Below, one piece after another: positions 10,777 to 23,472 of a DNA stretch of 64,000 nt. Each line of letters opens with the position of its first letter. Within the stretch, counting starts at the first letter, position 1. A program made the position numbers and the translations under genes. Where the stretch lies: assembly GCA_023078685.1 (NCBI GenBank), contig JALGAS010000002.1, forward strand, positions 5,146,001 through 5,210,000, in the 5' to 3' direction. This DNA comes from Neopestalotiopsis rosae (lineage: Eukaryota > Ascomycota > Sordariomycetes > Amphisphaeriales > Sporocadaceae). The notes under the pieces are model-generated. The model was given only the letters and a program-made list of their open reading frames with translations. It was not told the DNA's origin and made no database searches.

Positions 10777-13272
10777 CTAATGTGGCGGAAATTGGTTCAA
10801 CAGATTCCATATCGTATCGTTGCCAAACTCTCCGCCAAAGTTGTAGCCCACCTCGCCTTGCTCGCCATTCATGGGACGTGACAGGCTATTGACCAAGTCC
10901 GCGCCGGCTGAGCCGCCGTCTCCCGCTGCTACTGCTGCTCCTCCTGCTCCTCCTTGCCAGACTCCCATGCCAGTGGCACCCGGGGGGATCCCATCATCGC
11001 GTATGCCTGTCAAGTCATTATAGGCCACGTCGCCCATGGGGTACATGGGCGGGAGCGAGCTAAAGTCAAAATCCGTCGGGAACGACCAGTCGGGCGTGGC
11101 AAAGAGCTCAGCGCCGGGTGTGAGACCAGTCGTCCCGCTGGTGCCGCCGTCCGTTTGCACGGCTGGCGACTCGGTCTTTGGCGTCACGGACGCGGGATGC
11201 GACGGCGGATTGACGGCCGGGGAAGACTCTGTACCTGAGGCCTGCTCATCTGAGCTCCTACTGGTGGCTTCATCTTGTTTATCGGGCTGGCACAGTTCTT
11301 TTGGACAGGTAAAGGACCGGGGGCACAGCTTATTGAGGAACCCATGACCTATGGCCTTTTTCAGGCGAATGTATATGGCGTTCAAGACTCCCAACGCTGC
11401 AGCGGCCAGACGGTTGCGGTCGGCCATTGCCTCGAATCTTTCAACTCCCCACTGGAAATGCTGGAGCGCATTGTTTAGGAGCTCGGGGTGTTCCTTGGGA
11501 AAGAGAATATATATGCTGGCCATCATGACAATGGCGTCAAATGTGCCGAAAAAGAGACTAAACGTCTTGTACTGCTCGGGGTTCAAACCTTTGAAGTGAA
11601 TACTCTGCGCCTCGAGCATATCCAAGCTGGCCTTCAGTGCTTCGTGTCGACTGCTTGCTCGTGTAAATATGTAGGGCCTGTGCAAAGCCATGAAGTTGAA
11701 GGATATAAGCTGTGGTAAAGTCGGCCGTGCTAGTGTTATCCAGTGGCACTCTGGCAAATGATCGAACCTGGTGTCCGGGTTTTCCAGGCGGAGCTCGGGG
11801 GGCGTCCGCTCTTGCAAGTCGAGAAGTTCCTGATGCAATTTTTCGACCTTGGAAAAGTCCTTGGGAAATGGGCCCTCCTTCTCGAGGTCGAGAATGTCAC
11901 GAAGCGGCCGCATGCATTCAAAAGCCCAAAGTCCTCTGGTTAGAGGTGTTGGTGGATCGTTCTCGCCACGAGCAAATATGGGCGTTTTTCGTCTGTCGGC
12001 TGGGATTGGCGCGTCGGTGGGAGTGCTCCTCTTGAATGTCCGCATGTCTACACTTGTTGGTCGTCCGAGAACTGCACCCGTGTGCAGATCCCACATGACA
12101 AGAACCATCCAGATCTTTCTCCTGCTCTGCGCTTTCCACATGGCATCCAGTGCCTGCTCTGTGCTGTCCTTTGGGCCTGGTTGAGGGTCAAATTGGTCAC
12201 GGTGTAGGCCAATCTCCTGCGCATCTCTGATGGCAGTCCCTACTTGATGCCACTATCATTCTTACTCAGCATGACAAACCTTGGTGATACAAGAAAGCAA
12301 ACATGTTGAGAGACCTACCGCTTCAGTGACCTGGCCGGTGTACTTGAGGAATGCAGCGCGCACCCACCCGGCCAGGACAGTTGGCACCGTCATCTGGCGC
12401 TTCCCCAACAAGGTCAAAATTGCAACACCCGTTTCGCTGTACTCCAGTGCCAGATCCTCAAAGGTCATGTTGCCTGCATATTTCAGGCTGACAAACCTTG
12501 GATCGTTCTCGTCCGACACTGCCAGCAGTGAGGTAGCGAGCACCTGGAACAATAGTGCAGGAAACGATCGGAGAGTTGGATCTATGCCTTGCGGTCCGGC
12601 ATTCGAGAGGAGGTGGAAAGGAAGCTGGTACCACATTTCTAGCTGCTCCATGAACTCAGCCTCATGAATGGCATAGTACATCCAATTGAATTCGCGAAGG
12701 TATATATCGACAAGCTGTTCGACAAAGGTGCGCGCTGGCAGGTGACGGACGAGACTCTTGTACCGTTCCCTCGACCCGAAATGCTCCCCTTCCTGCGCCG
12801 CATCGCCGACGCCGCCGACGCTGCTCAGTGGCTCCCCCGAGCCCGCACCCTCGATCTTTTTCAAGAATCCCAGAGTGCTCGCGCCATTGCCGCTGCTATT
12901 TGAGTAGCCAAAGTCGGCCGCCTTGATGTTGATGTGGCTTCCTTCGCCGTTGCTACCAGCAGCATCCAGAGGCGGCGATGCGTCTTCTCCCGGCTGTGAG
13001 CCCTTGCGCCCCTCGTGCCCGTCCTTGGAGATGGGCGCGCCCGTCTCGTAGCGACATGACGACTGTTTCCCTCTCGAGACGCAATTTGTGCAGGGCAGTT
13101 TTCTATCGCACTTCTGCTTGCGCTTGTGGCAGTCCAGACACGAGATAACGACTCGGCGGCGTTTCCGCGGCGGGGGCTTGATCGGTTGCGATGTGTCGTT
13201 CGGCGGGGTGGTCTCCTCCATCTTGGTATCGACGCCGGCGCGATCGTCGCCGTTGGCTTGCGCAGGTCCCAT
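10777..13272 (-). CDS. Zn(2)-Cys(6) fungal transcription factor
   Basis: A DNA-binding regulator of the Gal4 type. Exon 1 runs 13272-12315 and exon 2 12239-10777, giving 806 residues. The binuclear cluster at residues 45-73 has C-x2-C-x6-C-x5-C-x2-C-x8-C spacing, preceded by a basic run (RKRRR). The middle carries the fungal transcription-factor regulatory domain, recognisable in the block VGTAIRDAQEIGLHRD followed by RRKIWMVLVMWDLHTGAVLGRP. The C-terminus is rich in Gly, Pro and Ser with acidic and aromatic residues, fitting an activation region. The intron uses an unusual donor (GGTCTCT) because only that choice keeps the conserved block; a stronger GTAGGT donor lies four bases earlier. The frame stays open upstream to an in-frame stop near 13455 but contains no ATG there, so I start at 13272. 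Targets cannot be inferred. Confidence 0.85.
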
Positions 13273-14187
13273 CCAGTCCCGGGAATCGTTCGGCGTCTTT
13301 CCGCTCTTCCTTTTCCCTTCCTCTCGGTGTGTCTTTGGTCGTGTATTCCCAAATCTGCTGGCGGCCGACGGGGCGGATCGGGGGTCACAAGGCTCGATTC
13401 TCCTTCTCAAAGCAATGTTTGTAAGCAGATGGGTGAGAAACGACTTGAGAACTTAGAACAAGGTGAGGAGAGCTTTTGGAGAGCTCCTCACTCACTCAAC
13501 CTGCCAGTGGTAGGATGCGACGGGGGCCCCCCAAGGGTGTGCTCAGTAACCCCACCTCCATGTGGACACCTCTGCCCGCCAAGGAGGCCCTGGTCCGCTG
13601 CTAATGCCGGAGATAGCGTGTAAGCTTTTTTATGTCGTATGATTATTTTCCATCTTTCTCTCTCCCTTGTCGCCCGTCTTTTGCTCTAGTATACTGAAGA
13701 AAAGCAGGGGAATTGGGAACCAAAACACAGCGGACGTTTTTAAGCTATAATAAATATGAGAGTTTCTGAGGCCTCAATTGGAAACCTCGTGATCTGATGC
13801 AAGTGAAACGTTGTTTCGAGATTTTGGTACATGGAGGCGCCACAATCACATGCCGCCTTCACTGGCAAGTAGGTACATGTAGTACAATTGTTCAACTTGA
13901 TCATTTGGCAGAATAAAAGAACAACTACTAATGGTATAGATCCGACATCTTCGAGATAGGATATTCCTCGCTGTGCTCCGGTAGTGGTACCTTTTTCGTC
14001 TTAGATATCTGGGTCGTCCCGCTGGTCATCAAGCAACTAACTGAATGAAGTTGCAAAGCATAAAACTCTCGACTCGACAAGTGAGCCAAGAGATGGAGCC
14101 CCCCAAAACAAAATCAAATGAGATCCAGGCTGGCTGGCAATGGCCCCCTTTAACAAAATGGTGCGCTATTTGCATTTCTCTCTTCTT
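13273..14187. other. Promoter of the Zn2Cys6 gene and 3' region of URA3
   Basis: The 915 bases lie upstream of the transcription-factor start and downstream of the URA3 stop, both on minus. The first part (13273-13452) is an ATG-free extension of the transcription-factor frame and may be 5' leader or an unrecognised upstream exon. No other gene is visible. Confidence 0.5.
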
Positions 14188-15354
14188 TTAGTTGGCTCCT
14201 ATCCGGGTGAGATAAGCCTGCCAGGCCCGTTGTCTGTAGCGAGTGGCCTCGACTTGAGGGTCTGCGGCCTTGATGATTCCTCTTCCTACAATGATGATGT
14301 CGGTGCCGCAGATCTGTACCAGCTTGGACGGCGTGTTGTACTGTTGACCCAGGCCGTCACCGGTGACCACTCCATTCTCCTCCTCGCCTTCCGGAGGCAA
14401 TTGGCAACCGGGCGTCATGTGGATGAAGTTGTCCGAGGGCTCCGAGTTGAGGCTCTCCTGGGAAATGAAGCCCATGACAAAGTCCTTGTGCTCCCGTGCA
14501 GCTTCCACGCATGCGTTGGTGTACTCGGCGTTCATAAAGTTGCCCTTGCTCGACATTTGTGCCAGGATGAGAAGACCTCGTTCATACGGCGGCTCCTCGA
14601 TACCGGCGTAGACCAGGTCATCTCCTTCCTCGGTGGTGGTCGCAAAGCGCGGCGAGTCTACAGGCTCGAATGATTGTGTGACAGTAGTAATGGACACAAT
14701 GCTTCCTTTCCGCCCGTCGGCGTCCCTGTGGTGGGTGGACTGGTGGTTGTTGCTGGTACCGCTGTTGCCGCTGTTGTGTGCCTCCAGCGGCGCCAAGCGA
14801 TCCTCGTCCTCGGAGCCGGTTCCGTTCTCCTCAAAGGCATCGTTGACGGGAGTGCCCACGGTGACAGATGTCTTGACCTCGTAGTTGACCCGCGATCTCC
14901 ACTTGGCGGCAGCCTCTGCCAATGCGCTCACTGCAGCCTTGCCGGGCACCATGTTGACATTGACAATGTGCGCCCAATCAATGATTCGGGCAGTGCCAGC
15001 CGTATACTGCAGCTGGACCGTGTTGCCAATATCGCCAAACTTGCGATCTTCAAAGATCAAGAAGCCATGCTTGCGCGCCAATGCGGCCAGCTTGGCGCCG
15101 GTGCCAGTTTGCGGGTGAAAGTCCCAGCCAGCTACCAAGTCGTAATGCGTCTTGAGCACGACAATGGAGGGGCCAACCTTGTCTGCCAGGTTGATCAATT
15201 CTCGAGCATTTGCAACATCGGCACTCAGACACAAGTTGGACTTCTTGAGCTCCATGAGACGGAGCAGGTAATTGGACAGAGGATGCGTTGCCTTGCTTGC
15301 TCGATCGGCGAAGCTGGCTTTCAGCGTATGGTTGTGAGGTCGGTCGGCGGACAT
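14188..15354 (-). CDS. URA3: Orotidine-5'-phosphate decarboxylase
   Basis: This enzyme converts orotidine 5'-phosphate to UMP, the last step of de novo pyrimidine synthesis, in the cytosol. It is a single exon of 388 residues starting at an ATG (15354). The active-site array is visible: Lys68 in VLKTHYD, and Asp103, Lys105 and Asp108 in [12 protein letters not shown]. The phosphate-binding end contains QYNTPSKL and IIIVGRGI. A Ser/Asn/Glu/His-rich insert of about 70 residues (about 190-260) interrupts the barrel; this insert is characteristic of pyrG/pyr4 genes of filamentous ascomycetes and absent from the short yeast enzyme. A well-conserved stretch follows it ([16 protein letters not shown]). 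Nothing suggests inactivation. Confidence 0.97.
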   Translation of the reverse strand: MSADRPHNHTLKASFADRASKATHPLSNYLLRLMELKKSNLCLSADVANARELINLADKVGPSIVVLKTHYDLVAGWDFHPQTGTGAKLAALARKHGFLIFEDRKFGDIGNTVQLQYTAGTARIIDWAHIVNVNMVPGKAAVSALAEAAAKWRSRVNYEVKTSVTVGTPVNDAFEENGTGSEDEDRLAPLEAHNSGNSGTSNNHQSTHHRDADGRKGSIVSITTVTQSFEPVDSPRFATTTEEGDDLVYAGIEEPPYERGLLILAQMSSKGNFMNAEYTNACVEAAREHKDFVMGFISQESLNSEPSDNFIHMTPGCQLPPEGEEENGVVTGDGLGQQYNTPSKLVQICGTDIIIVGRGIIKAADPQVEATRYRQRAWQAYLTRIGAN

Positions 15355-18300
15355 TTTGGGCGAAGTCAGTGGTGGCTTTCCTAACTTGTTCTGGCTGTTC
15401 TTCTTCTGATCCTAGTGACCCCTCGGTGATCTAGGACCTATGTGATCCTACTTGTAGCGTCGAGGACGGGGTGTAATGCGAAAAAGAGGGTTGCGACTTA
15501 ACGAGACGTCGGGGTCTGGGGTGGCCGGCGGCTTTGTCGAAATTTTTCTTTTCTTTTATTTTTTGTTTTTATTTCTCTCTCCTTCTACACAGGCACTAAA
15601 TAAGAGTGGTGAGGAGAAAGTGAGTCTTTTGGTCTGTTGGGGGCCCAGCAGACTTGAAGCGATGGGTGATGAGTGTCGAGGCCTCGAGAAAATATAAAGG
15701 AACGTCGTCTGATCTACATATAGTAGTTGCCAGGTCGGGGGGTGGGTGCGTGTACGTGTGTGTGTGAGAAAGAGCAGAGAGGGCAGAAGTGGTAGCGACG
15801 GCGGCGTCGGTGGCGGCGGTTGGTGGGAGTAGTAGTAATAATAAGTCGCTATGCAGGCGGGTAGTAGAGTAGTTGTAGTAGTGTAGTCCGACTGGTAGTG
15901 TGGTAGGTACAGAGAGTAGTGTAGTAGACAGGCCAGGGATCTCGCAAAAGGCGGTGCGCGTGCAGCCCAGACGACTGAGAGTCCAGACAGTCAAGTCAGT
16001 CAGTCAGTCAGTCACTCCAGTCAGTCAGTCGATTTCTCGCTTGGGCTTGGCGGACGTTCGGCCAGACTCCTGGCTAGGACAAGCTTGGGAGGATGGATGG
16101 GGCTCTGTCGTTCTATGGGCTGGTTCCGACTCTTTCTCTGTCTCTCTCACTCTCTTCTCTCGTCGTCTAAAATAATGCAGTCTCCTCTCCCTCTCCTAGG
16201 GCTCTCCTGGGCGCCTCTCGCCGTGGGCTTGGTTAGTGGAGCAGAATGATGTCAATTTACCGGACGCCAGGATACCGCTGCTTCGTCGCTATTAGGGAAA
16301 AACAGCGAGACTGTGCTGTGCTGTGGTACACTACTACGTGCACTGCTTTTGTCGTGCCTTTTTATTGTAAATCTATTAATTTCAAGGCAGGTCGGGAACG
16401 AAAGGGCATGTGCGGCGTTGGACACTAATAATATGATTCGGAGAAAAAGAAAAGGGCGTTTCTTCTTTGCCAAATGCGTTTGTTTGCCGGCTTAGCTCTC
16501 CAAACTGTTCGCTTTCATCCTAGGTAGTAGGTAGGTTGGTTCCTTTCCCCTATTACCGTAGCCGGAAGCTTGGTTAGGTTGGTTATGAAACGGTCCCTTT
16601 TCCCCAACTCCAATACGTAAGTATCCAAGATGAAATGGGTCAAAAGGGATCAAGAAGAAGCAAAGCAGCTCGTACGTATTGGGCCGCCAGAGCCTGCAAG
16701 CTAAGCAAATGTAGTCCCTGAAGAGTGAGTGGGTTGCCTTTTGAGAATAGGAGAGAACCTTCTCTACCGTATAGTGTGTATAGTGCGAAGGCTCCCGCAA
16801 AGGAAGGGTCCAACAATTCAGTGTAGCAAAGAAGTAAATTTGAACAAAAAAAGACACGAAAAGCTAAGTTTCCTGGCTTTTCGGGGGCAAGTCGAAAACA
16901 ACCTAGGTAATTCAAAAAAACGGAACGGCAGTCGCACATGCAAAATGTATATTATACACCACCAAATGATTGGCATTTACCCACCAAACACGACACTCAC
17001 TATGGTGCATGATGTACTTACATACCATACATGACATTGCCGTAGTCGTGCTACAAAGGCGAACCCCCTAGTCACCTGTCTGTACAATGGACCTCTGCTG
17101 ATCTGCATTACAAGGCAACCAAGCGGTAGCCATATATGATGTGTCTTTGGTTGTCTAATAGTCGCACGGGCAGCACCTTTGTAGCAGCCAAGGCTGGTGC
17201 AGCACTCTCTGCTACTCCTTTGCGTAACGAGTCAGTACCGCGTCCTCTGAGCGCCTCTCTAATAGTACTCGGTTGATAGAGACAAAGGCTGCTAGTTGGA
17301 TGCCGCCGGGGAGGGGGTAACACAACGGCATGTACGTATCACGAAACTCTGGGGTAGGTGAATTCTTATACATATATATGACATTTTCGACATGCGTACA
17401 TACTTGCCCACCTACAGACATTTTCGGCCGTTTCAACCTTCCTTCCTACCCATATGTCTGTTTTTGTTCAAGGCTGCCCTGTGCGTCGACTATACAAACC
17501 TACCCATCGTATTCGCGATCGTGTTGATGCCGACTTACAAGACAGTCCCCAGGTCTTTATGATTTGCACAAGGCAAACTTGGTCCTTTTGGAGGGGCAAG
17601 GGTGGGGAGAGAAAAGTCTATACCTAGATGTCCAAACCCAAGGAGATGGGTGCGTGCCATGCAAGGTGCAGATTACAGTATACTATAGACCAGACTTAAA
17701 AGGCTGCCGCTGGGCCACGGCGATCTCTGACATCTTGGGGGGGATGCTGATCTTCGCGCCTGTAGCCTGCCTTTGCCTATCTGTACAAACAAGAGGCTGC
17801 GTCAACTTTCTTAAGCCTACCCGTGGTGATACGACGATTTTGTGCCCTACTTCTGGCACTTCTGTCGCGTATTGGCCGTTGGCGGCGATACCTACGTACG
17901 TGCGTGGTACTTTTTCTCCAATGCACTATACACATACATCAGCACTTTGGACTTGTGATTCATGCAACCCCGACGACGACCACCAAGAATGACTAGAAGC
18001 GGGCCGGTGCTAGGCCCATTCGCATGAAGCAGAGTCATCAAAAATCTGCTCACTTCTAATGCCTAATGATGCCACTTGACTGGATCGTTCCTACCCCCAT
18101 CTGCGCCACGTTTGCTCCGCTTACAGACCTGATGAAGGCGGCACCGACGATATCGCTTCCCGTGCTTATTTATCCCGGTCTGTCAACATCTCATTATCGC
18201 ACTCCTGGGCCCAATTCCAACTGCTCCGAGCAGCAAAGTCTTCTGGCCAGGCCTTTCTGCCTTATGCCCAACTTTTCATTGCACATCGAAGCATGTAGAC

Positions 18301-21300
18301 ACCGTGATATTACCAAGACATTCAAGGCGAAGCCGGTGTGGTGCAAGAATCAGTAGCATCAAAGTTGCTAGCAATCAATCAATCGATCAATGGGATGGAT
18401 AGCAAGGTAGTATGCAATTGTACGGAGTATGTACTAGCCCCCAACCCAAGCCGTAACGGGTGTCAAGCAGAACACCCCCTCGGCAATGCCACTAGGGCCA
18501 AAATCCAGACCAATCAAGAGCAGCCCCGAGGTATCACCCTGTCGGTTATAGGGTCTAGACTCAGATCTCCCGACGGCTATGCCGACCAGCCCAACCAACA
18601 TCGCGATACCCGACTTGGTCGTGCTCCCCCAAACGGATGTCCTTCTCCAGAGGCCGGGAGGATGAAGAAACTACTCGGGCCATAGACACCGAGGTCTTGT
18701 TATTTAATTCCGTCATCACATTGGCGTTGTACGGTCGCCTCTTTGAAGTGTTTGTTGAAAGCTCAATGCTGTCAGGTAACACTAATCCCAACGAACAAAG
18801 AAAATAAAAGAGGTTTAGATCACGTGAGACACAATCAACCTTTACATGCGAGCTGACAGGTAAGACAAGATCAGGCTTGATGAGCGTTGATCGACTAGAA
18901 GCGAAATCAATATGGTTCCAGCTTTAGACATCGTATTATGATGTATTTTCTTCGGTCTTCCTTCTTTTCCAGACTCCTTGCCTTCTCCCCAGCTGTCTGT
19001 TGCTAGCGCAGGAACACAATACATAGCGCTATCGCCGTAGTGCTGTAGTGCCGCTGACGCTTCTGACATAATAAGCATCCAATCTATCCACGCAGTCAAA
19101 TCCGCTGGCGCTGTTTGCAAAAATGATGGATTCGGACTATGGCTGATTCAGACTCAATTTGACATGTCATTGTGTATCGCGCGTCGGCCACAACAGTGAA
19201 TGAACCCAGAATGCCATAGATATAGTAGGAACATGAGACATGCTTGTAGCTTTGGTGGCGTCTCGCAACACGGGAAGCGACTTTGCAGATGGGACGGCTG
19301 CAGTGTGCAGACGTCAAAGCCGGGCGGCAGTGGACAGCTCACGTCCCGCTTGCCCTGGTGTGTTGTTTCATTCCATATTGCTGTCCATTTGCTCGCATGG
19401 CATGGGTGTCTAGGAAGGCGACAGAGAAGGAAAAGTGTGCAGACAAGCAACTCATCACTGACAGAGTCAAGACGTGTATTCAAAGCTTCCATACATTACG
19501 CTCCTCGTCACCTCGACTCTCTAGAATTGGTACGGCCTGCCTCTTCTATATGCCCTATTGCCAGCATGGGTTACGGTACTGCCAACGATGCATTGCGGCG
19601 TCTCTCATCAACGTCAAGTCGAGGCGATGCAGGATTGCAGTCGAGTGTCGTGATCTCAGAATGCTTACCTATGATACGTGCGCATATACTCCTTGTGCTA
19701 TATGGCGACGAAGTCGCGAACATATACACACTTGAAACGAGAATGAGGAAGAATACGAATAAGGAAAATGCGTGTCGATTGGATTGATTCGAGTGGACTG
19801 GATGGATGGACATGGGCGTTGTGTTTTGAGAGACTCGCTTCTGCAAGTTGCAAAGTTAACTTCAGCCTAGGAACCAAAGCTTCGGTACCCTTTAGCGCCG
19901 ACCCCTTCCCCGGAGTCATGATCCTTGTGAGATCTTTTTCATCCCTCTTTGCTTCTCAACAGCTAGGTTAGGTCCAAGAGTGGGAAGGACTCAAAGACAT
20001 GGAAGATGAGAAGAGAACAGATGGTCTATGTCTACTTATGTGACGTGCCTGTGTCCGTCATCATCTGCAGAAAATACCAAATCCCCACTGATATACATTC
20101 GAAACATTTGTGGACCACCTGCCATTTGGCTGAGAGTCAGATGCTGCTGCAGCTCTGCTGATATAATAACACCATGACAAGCATGAGCAGTCCCCTATTT
20201 TTGCCATCCCCTTGCCGTCTGCCGCTACCAAGATTCCCATGCTTACTTACCCTGCAGGGCTCTCCTGAACTGGACAAAAAGCAAGTGGCCCATGTTTCGT
20301 GGTTTTTTTGGTTCGTGCTCCATCTTCATCTCGAGTAAAGTCTGGAGTATATAATGATTAGCTTGTACCTGGCAACACCAAACCTACGCTTCACATCTCA
20401 CTTATACACGGCAAGCTACTACAAGATAGTTATATTTCTTTGTGGCCGATGTAGGCCGCAGTCCCAGAGAATCTCAGAGCCGCACAGCCGACCGCGTGGC
20501 CCGCGTATATTGGCGTATTATTTTCAGTGGAGTTCCTTTTGACAACTGTCCTCGCTGTCGATTCATTCCTCCACCCTTTTGGCTTACATGAGCGTGCAAA
20601 TTTGAATCGCTTGGACAGGAACCAACGGAGTCTTGCCAGGACCCCGAGTGCGCGCATGTATTGTGGTAGACGGTATGCATGTATGTAATCGTTCGTCTTG
20701 CCAGCAGTGGTTGGTACATGCGATCCGCGCTATTGGCAGTACCTAGGAGTAAGTGAAGCAGGGAGAAGCACGCTGGAATTAGAGCAAAAAAGCACTTGAG
20801 AGCTTTCTCAAAATGGGAGCTGTACCTTGGAGCAAGTACCTACCACTGGTACGTGGAAGTAAGCTAGAGGGAAGTTGCAACTGGGACCCTGGTTAATCTG
20901 CCTGCCGACGATCCCGAGCTGGGCTTATCTTTTTTTCTGTTGGCCGCGACCTCCCCTCCGCTCGGGCTACCTACCAGGTAGGTCGGTATCGAACACTTTT
21001 CGAAAAGGCTATCTACTGTATCTTCTGGAAGCTCTGCACAACAGCAAGTCGTTCGGTTGTGCTGTGCCCCGAATAGCAATAACATTAGACGAAGACGGAC
21101 AACGGAGCATAAGTGTTTGCCATCGCCTAACCTAGTTCCCGCGCCGGACTGAGGATTCCTTTTTCTTTCTTTTCCAATTCTCGTTCTCTGAGACCCTCTG
21201 TCCGAATCGAAACATCCTAGAAGAGCTCCCTACAGCAACATTAATCATTTATCGCCAACCTAAGCAATCAAGCTTTCTACGTCACGTCACCCGTGTCTCA

Positions 21301-21418
21301 CCAGAATAAACAAACCATCAACCACCATTGTTCGACATTTGTCGTGAAAAGATTGTCGCCTTTCCGCGTCTTGTCTACATCCTCCGGCACACAACCGGCT
21401 CGAGATAAATCTGCCGCC
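15355..21418. other. 6-kb divergent intergenic region, no supported gene
   Basis: This separates the starts of URA3 (minus) and PIS1 (plus), so both promoters are here. The URA3-proximal part (15.5-16.2 kb) is rich in simple sequence: T-rich and GT-rich runs, GTAGTA triplets, a TCAG microsatellite and a CT tract at about 16131-16167. The PIS1-proximal part has a CT-rich tract near 21155-21200. In between, open frames are short, on both strands, and match no family I recognise. Motifs of the type TACCTAC and GTACGTAC recur, as is common in fungal intergenic DNA. An unannotated non-coding RNA or fast-evolving gene cannot be excluded. Confidence 0.5.
15991..16030. repeat. TCAG tetranucleotide microsatellite
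   Basis: Copies of TCAG run in two blocks separated by TCACTCCAG, about 640 bases upstream of the URA3 start. It is non-coding and probably length-variable. Its regular 4-base unit without spacers rules out a CRISPR array. Confidence 0.9.
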
Positions 21419-22535
21419 ATGTCTGTACGACAAACCAGGCGTCAAGCGGCCATGGCCGCTGCGGCCGAGACGCCTACCAAGGCACCTGCAGCAGCGTCGT
21501 TGCCCGAAGACTCCCAGCACGACATTACCAATGGAAACGGTGCTGTTCAGCAGTCGGATGCCCTCTCACCATCAGGTGCTGCGGCGCCCAAGGAGAACAT
21601 CTTTCTTTTCTGGCCCAACATCATTGGTACGATGCCTCCTAGGGTGACAACACTACCAAACTTCTGAATTTCGGCTGACGCGCATTTTGATTACAGGCTA
21701 CTGGCGAATCGTGCTCGGTGTTGCTTCGCTTTACTACATGCCATTACATCCGCGAACCTGCTCTGTGCTCTATAGCGTTTCTTGCTTGCTCGATGCCCTC
21801 GATGGCTACGCCGCCCGCTACTTCGAACAGTCGACCAGATTTGGTGCCGTGTTGGACATGGTGACCGATCGATGCACCACATCATGTCTGCTGGTGTTCC
21901 TGTCTTCCGCCTTTCCGCGCTGGGCCATCATATTTCAGGGCTTGATCTCGCTCGATCTTGCCAGCCACTACATTCACATGTACGCGACTCTGGCCATGGG
22001 CGGCTCAAACACGAGCCACAAAGCTGTGGACAAGTCGAGGAGCTGGCTGTTGAACTTGTACTACACCAACAAGGTTTGTTTGCAGCACACTGCTCGTCTC
22101 ACTCGTTTCAGGCAAGCTAACTACAATGTCTAGACCGTCCTCTTCGTGGCTTGCGCTGCCAATGAGCTCTTCTTCATTGGCCTCTACCTACTCTCTTTCT
22201 CTTCGCCTCTGCTGTCGCCACAGCTTCTGGAAACTGTTGGGGAGGCTAAGGCTGCAGCAATCCAAAGCGGCGCTCAAGTTAACAGCTCGATCGTTCGCCA
22301 GCTTTTTACCAACCCGTACAGCGCAGGTGCTCTGGAGATGGCTCGCGCAAACAAGATGGACTCGTTCTGGCCCTGGGTCCTGACCGGCGTCAGCTTCCCC
22401 ATTATGGCTTTCAAACAGTTCACCAACGTGATCCAGTTGATCAAGGCCAGCAAGTGGCTGGCTGAGGGCGACGTGGCCGCGAGGAAAGCTGCGGGCTTGC
22501 CCAGACCCACCGAGAACAAGGCCAAGAAGGTTTAG
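21419..22535 (+). CDS. PIS1: CDP-diacylglycerol--inositol 3-phosphatidyltransferase (PI synthase)
   Basis: This enzyme makes phosphatidylinositol from CDP-diacylglycerol and myo-inositol in the endoplasmic reticulum membrane. The reconstruction has three exons, 21419-21626, 21697-22073 and 22134-22535, with introns of 70 and 60 bases, giving 328 residues. The CDP-alcohol phosphotransferase signature D-x2-DG-x2-AR-x8-G-x3-D-x3-D is intact at residues 102-127. The following motif containing LDLASHYIHMYATL is typical of PI synthases, and several hydrophobic helices follow. The N-terminal 60 residues are hydrophilic and low in complexity, as in filamentous-fungal homologues. The C-terminus is lysine-rich (ENKAKKV). 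The start is an ATG in a good context after a CT-rich leader. Confidence 0.96.
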
Positions 22536-23472
22536 AGAGTAGGAACTGAAGGGGAATCTGTTATTCTTTCTCCTCAATCTTGCGTGCTCGGATCATTGAC
22601 TCGGGCCCGGAGGAGAGAACGCCCAGTGAGAACGGCACATGAAACCGAGATCAGCCACTGGGCCAGGAGCAGCTCTTCTGCTCTTTCGCGTGACTGTTGA
22701 GTGGACGTTTGAGTCGGTACTGAATGTACAGGCAAAGGCTCGCAGCTGAAGTCGCAGCACAGCGCCAATGGAAAAAGCACAACAGGCGGCCCGCGGGATC
22801 AAATCATTGCTTTGATACGACAACCGCTGCACCAATTGTATAAATAGGAAGTGGTCGGCAAAAGGAAGGGCAGAGCCCCACTGTGCCTTTGCTGGGGCAC
22901 GCACATGCATACGACTGTTATCAGGTATTGCATTGGAAGGCGCGAAATAGATGGACTGGCATGTCTTATACTTATTTATATTTTCACATTCGTTGCCCTT
23001 GCGTTACAGAAGACGGTGCGAGTGCTAATTTCTAGAAAAGAATTTTGCATAATTGTTCCACCAACAGCCGATTTGCTTGTTTTTGTTGATCGCGAAACTT
23101 CATATTCGCCGTTTCGATAATGCAGACTTGGGACATAATTGAGCCTGCAACTACATATGCGTTACCTCGTGTCGCTGCTGTCAGGAAACCTCGTTGCGGA
23201 AGAAAAGGCGGCCTCATCTTGAGAACAGTGGCCATATGGGAAATAAGAGGCTTGACTTTCTCTTTTATCACTGGTTTAGAAGGACGGGATTCGGAACATA
23301 TTTGTGCAATATCATTGAGAGAATACAACGGTCTATACCTAATGCTTACAATTCAAGTTGCGCCTGAGTTTGATTCTTACCTTTGTTCCTCCCCTGGATG
23401 TAACCCTACCCTTTGGGACGCCTGCTTTGTCTTGGTCAAATCAAAGAACGATCGTATAGCACAAGAAGATGT
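22536..23472. other. Convergent 3' intergenic region
   Basis: This lies between the 3' ends of PIS1 (plus) and the LPMO-like gene (minus). Open frames are small and show no domain. I see nothing else in it. Confidence 0.5.

Noticed and set aside
15991..16030. CRISPR-like repeat
   Set aside because: It is a simple TCAG microsatellite without spacers in a eukaryotic genome.
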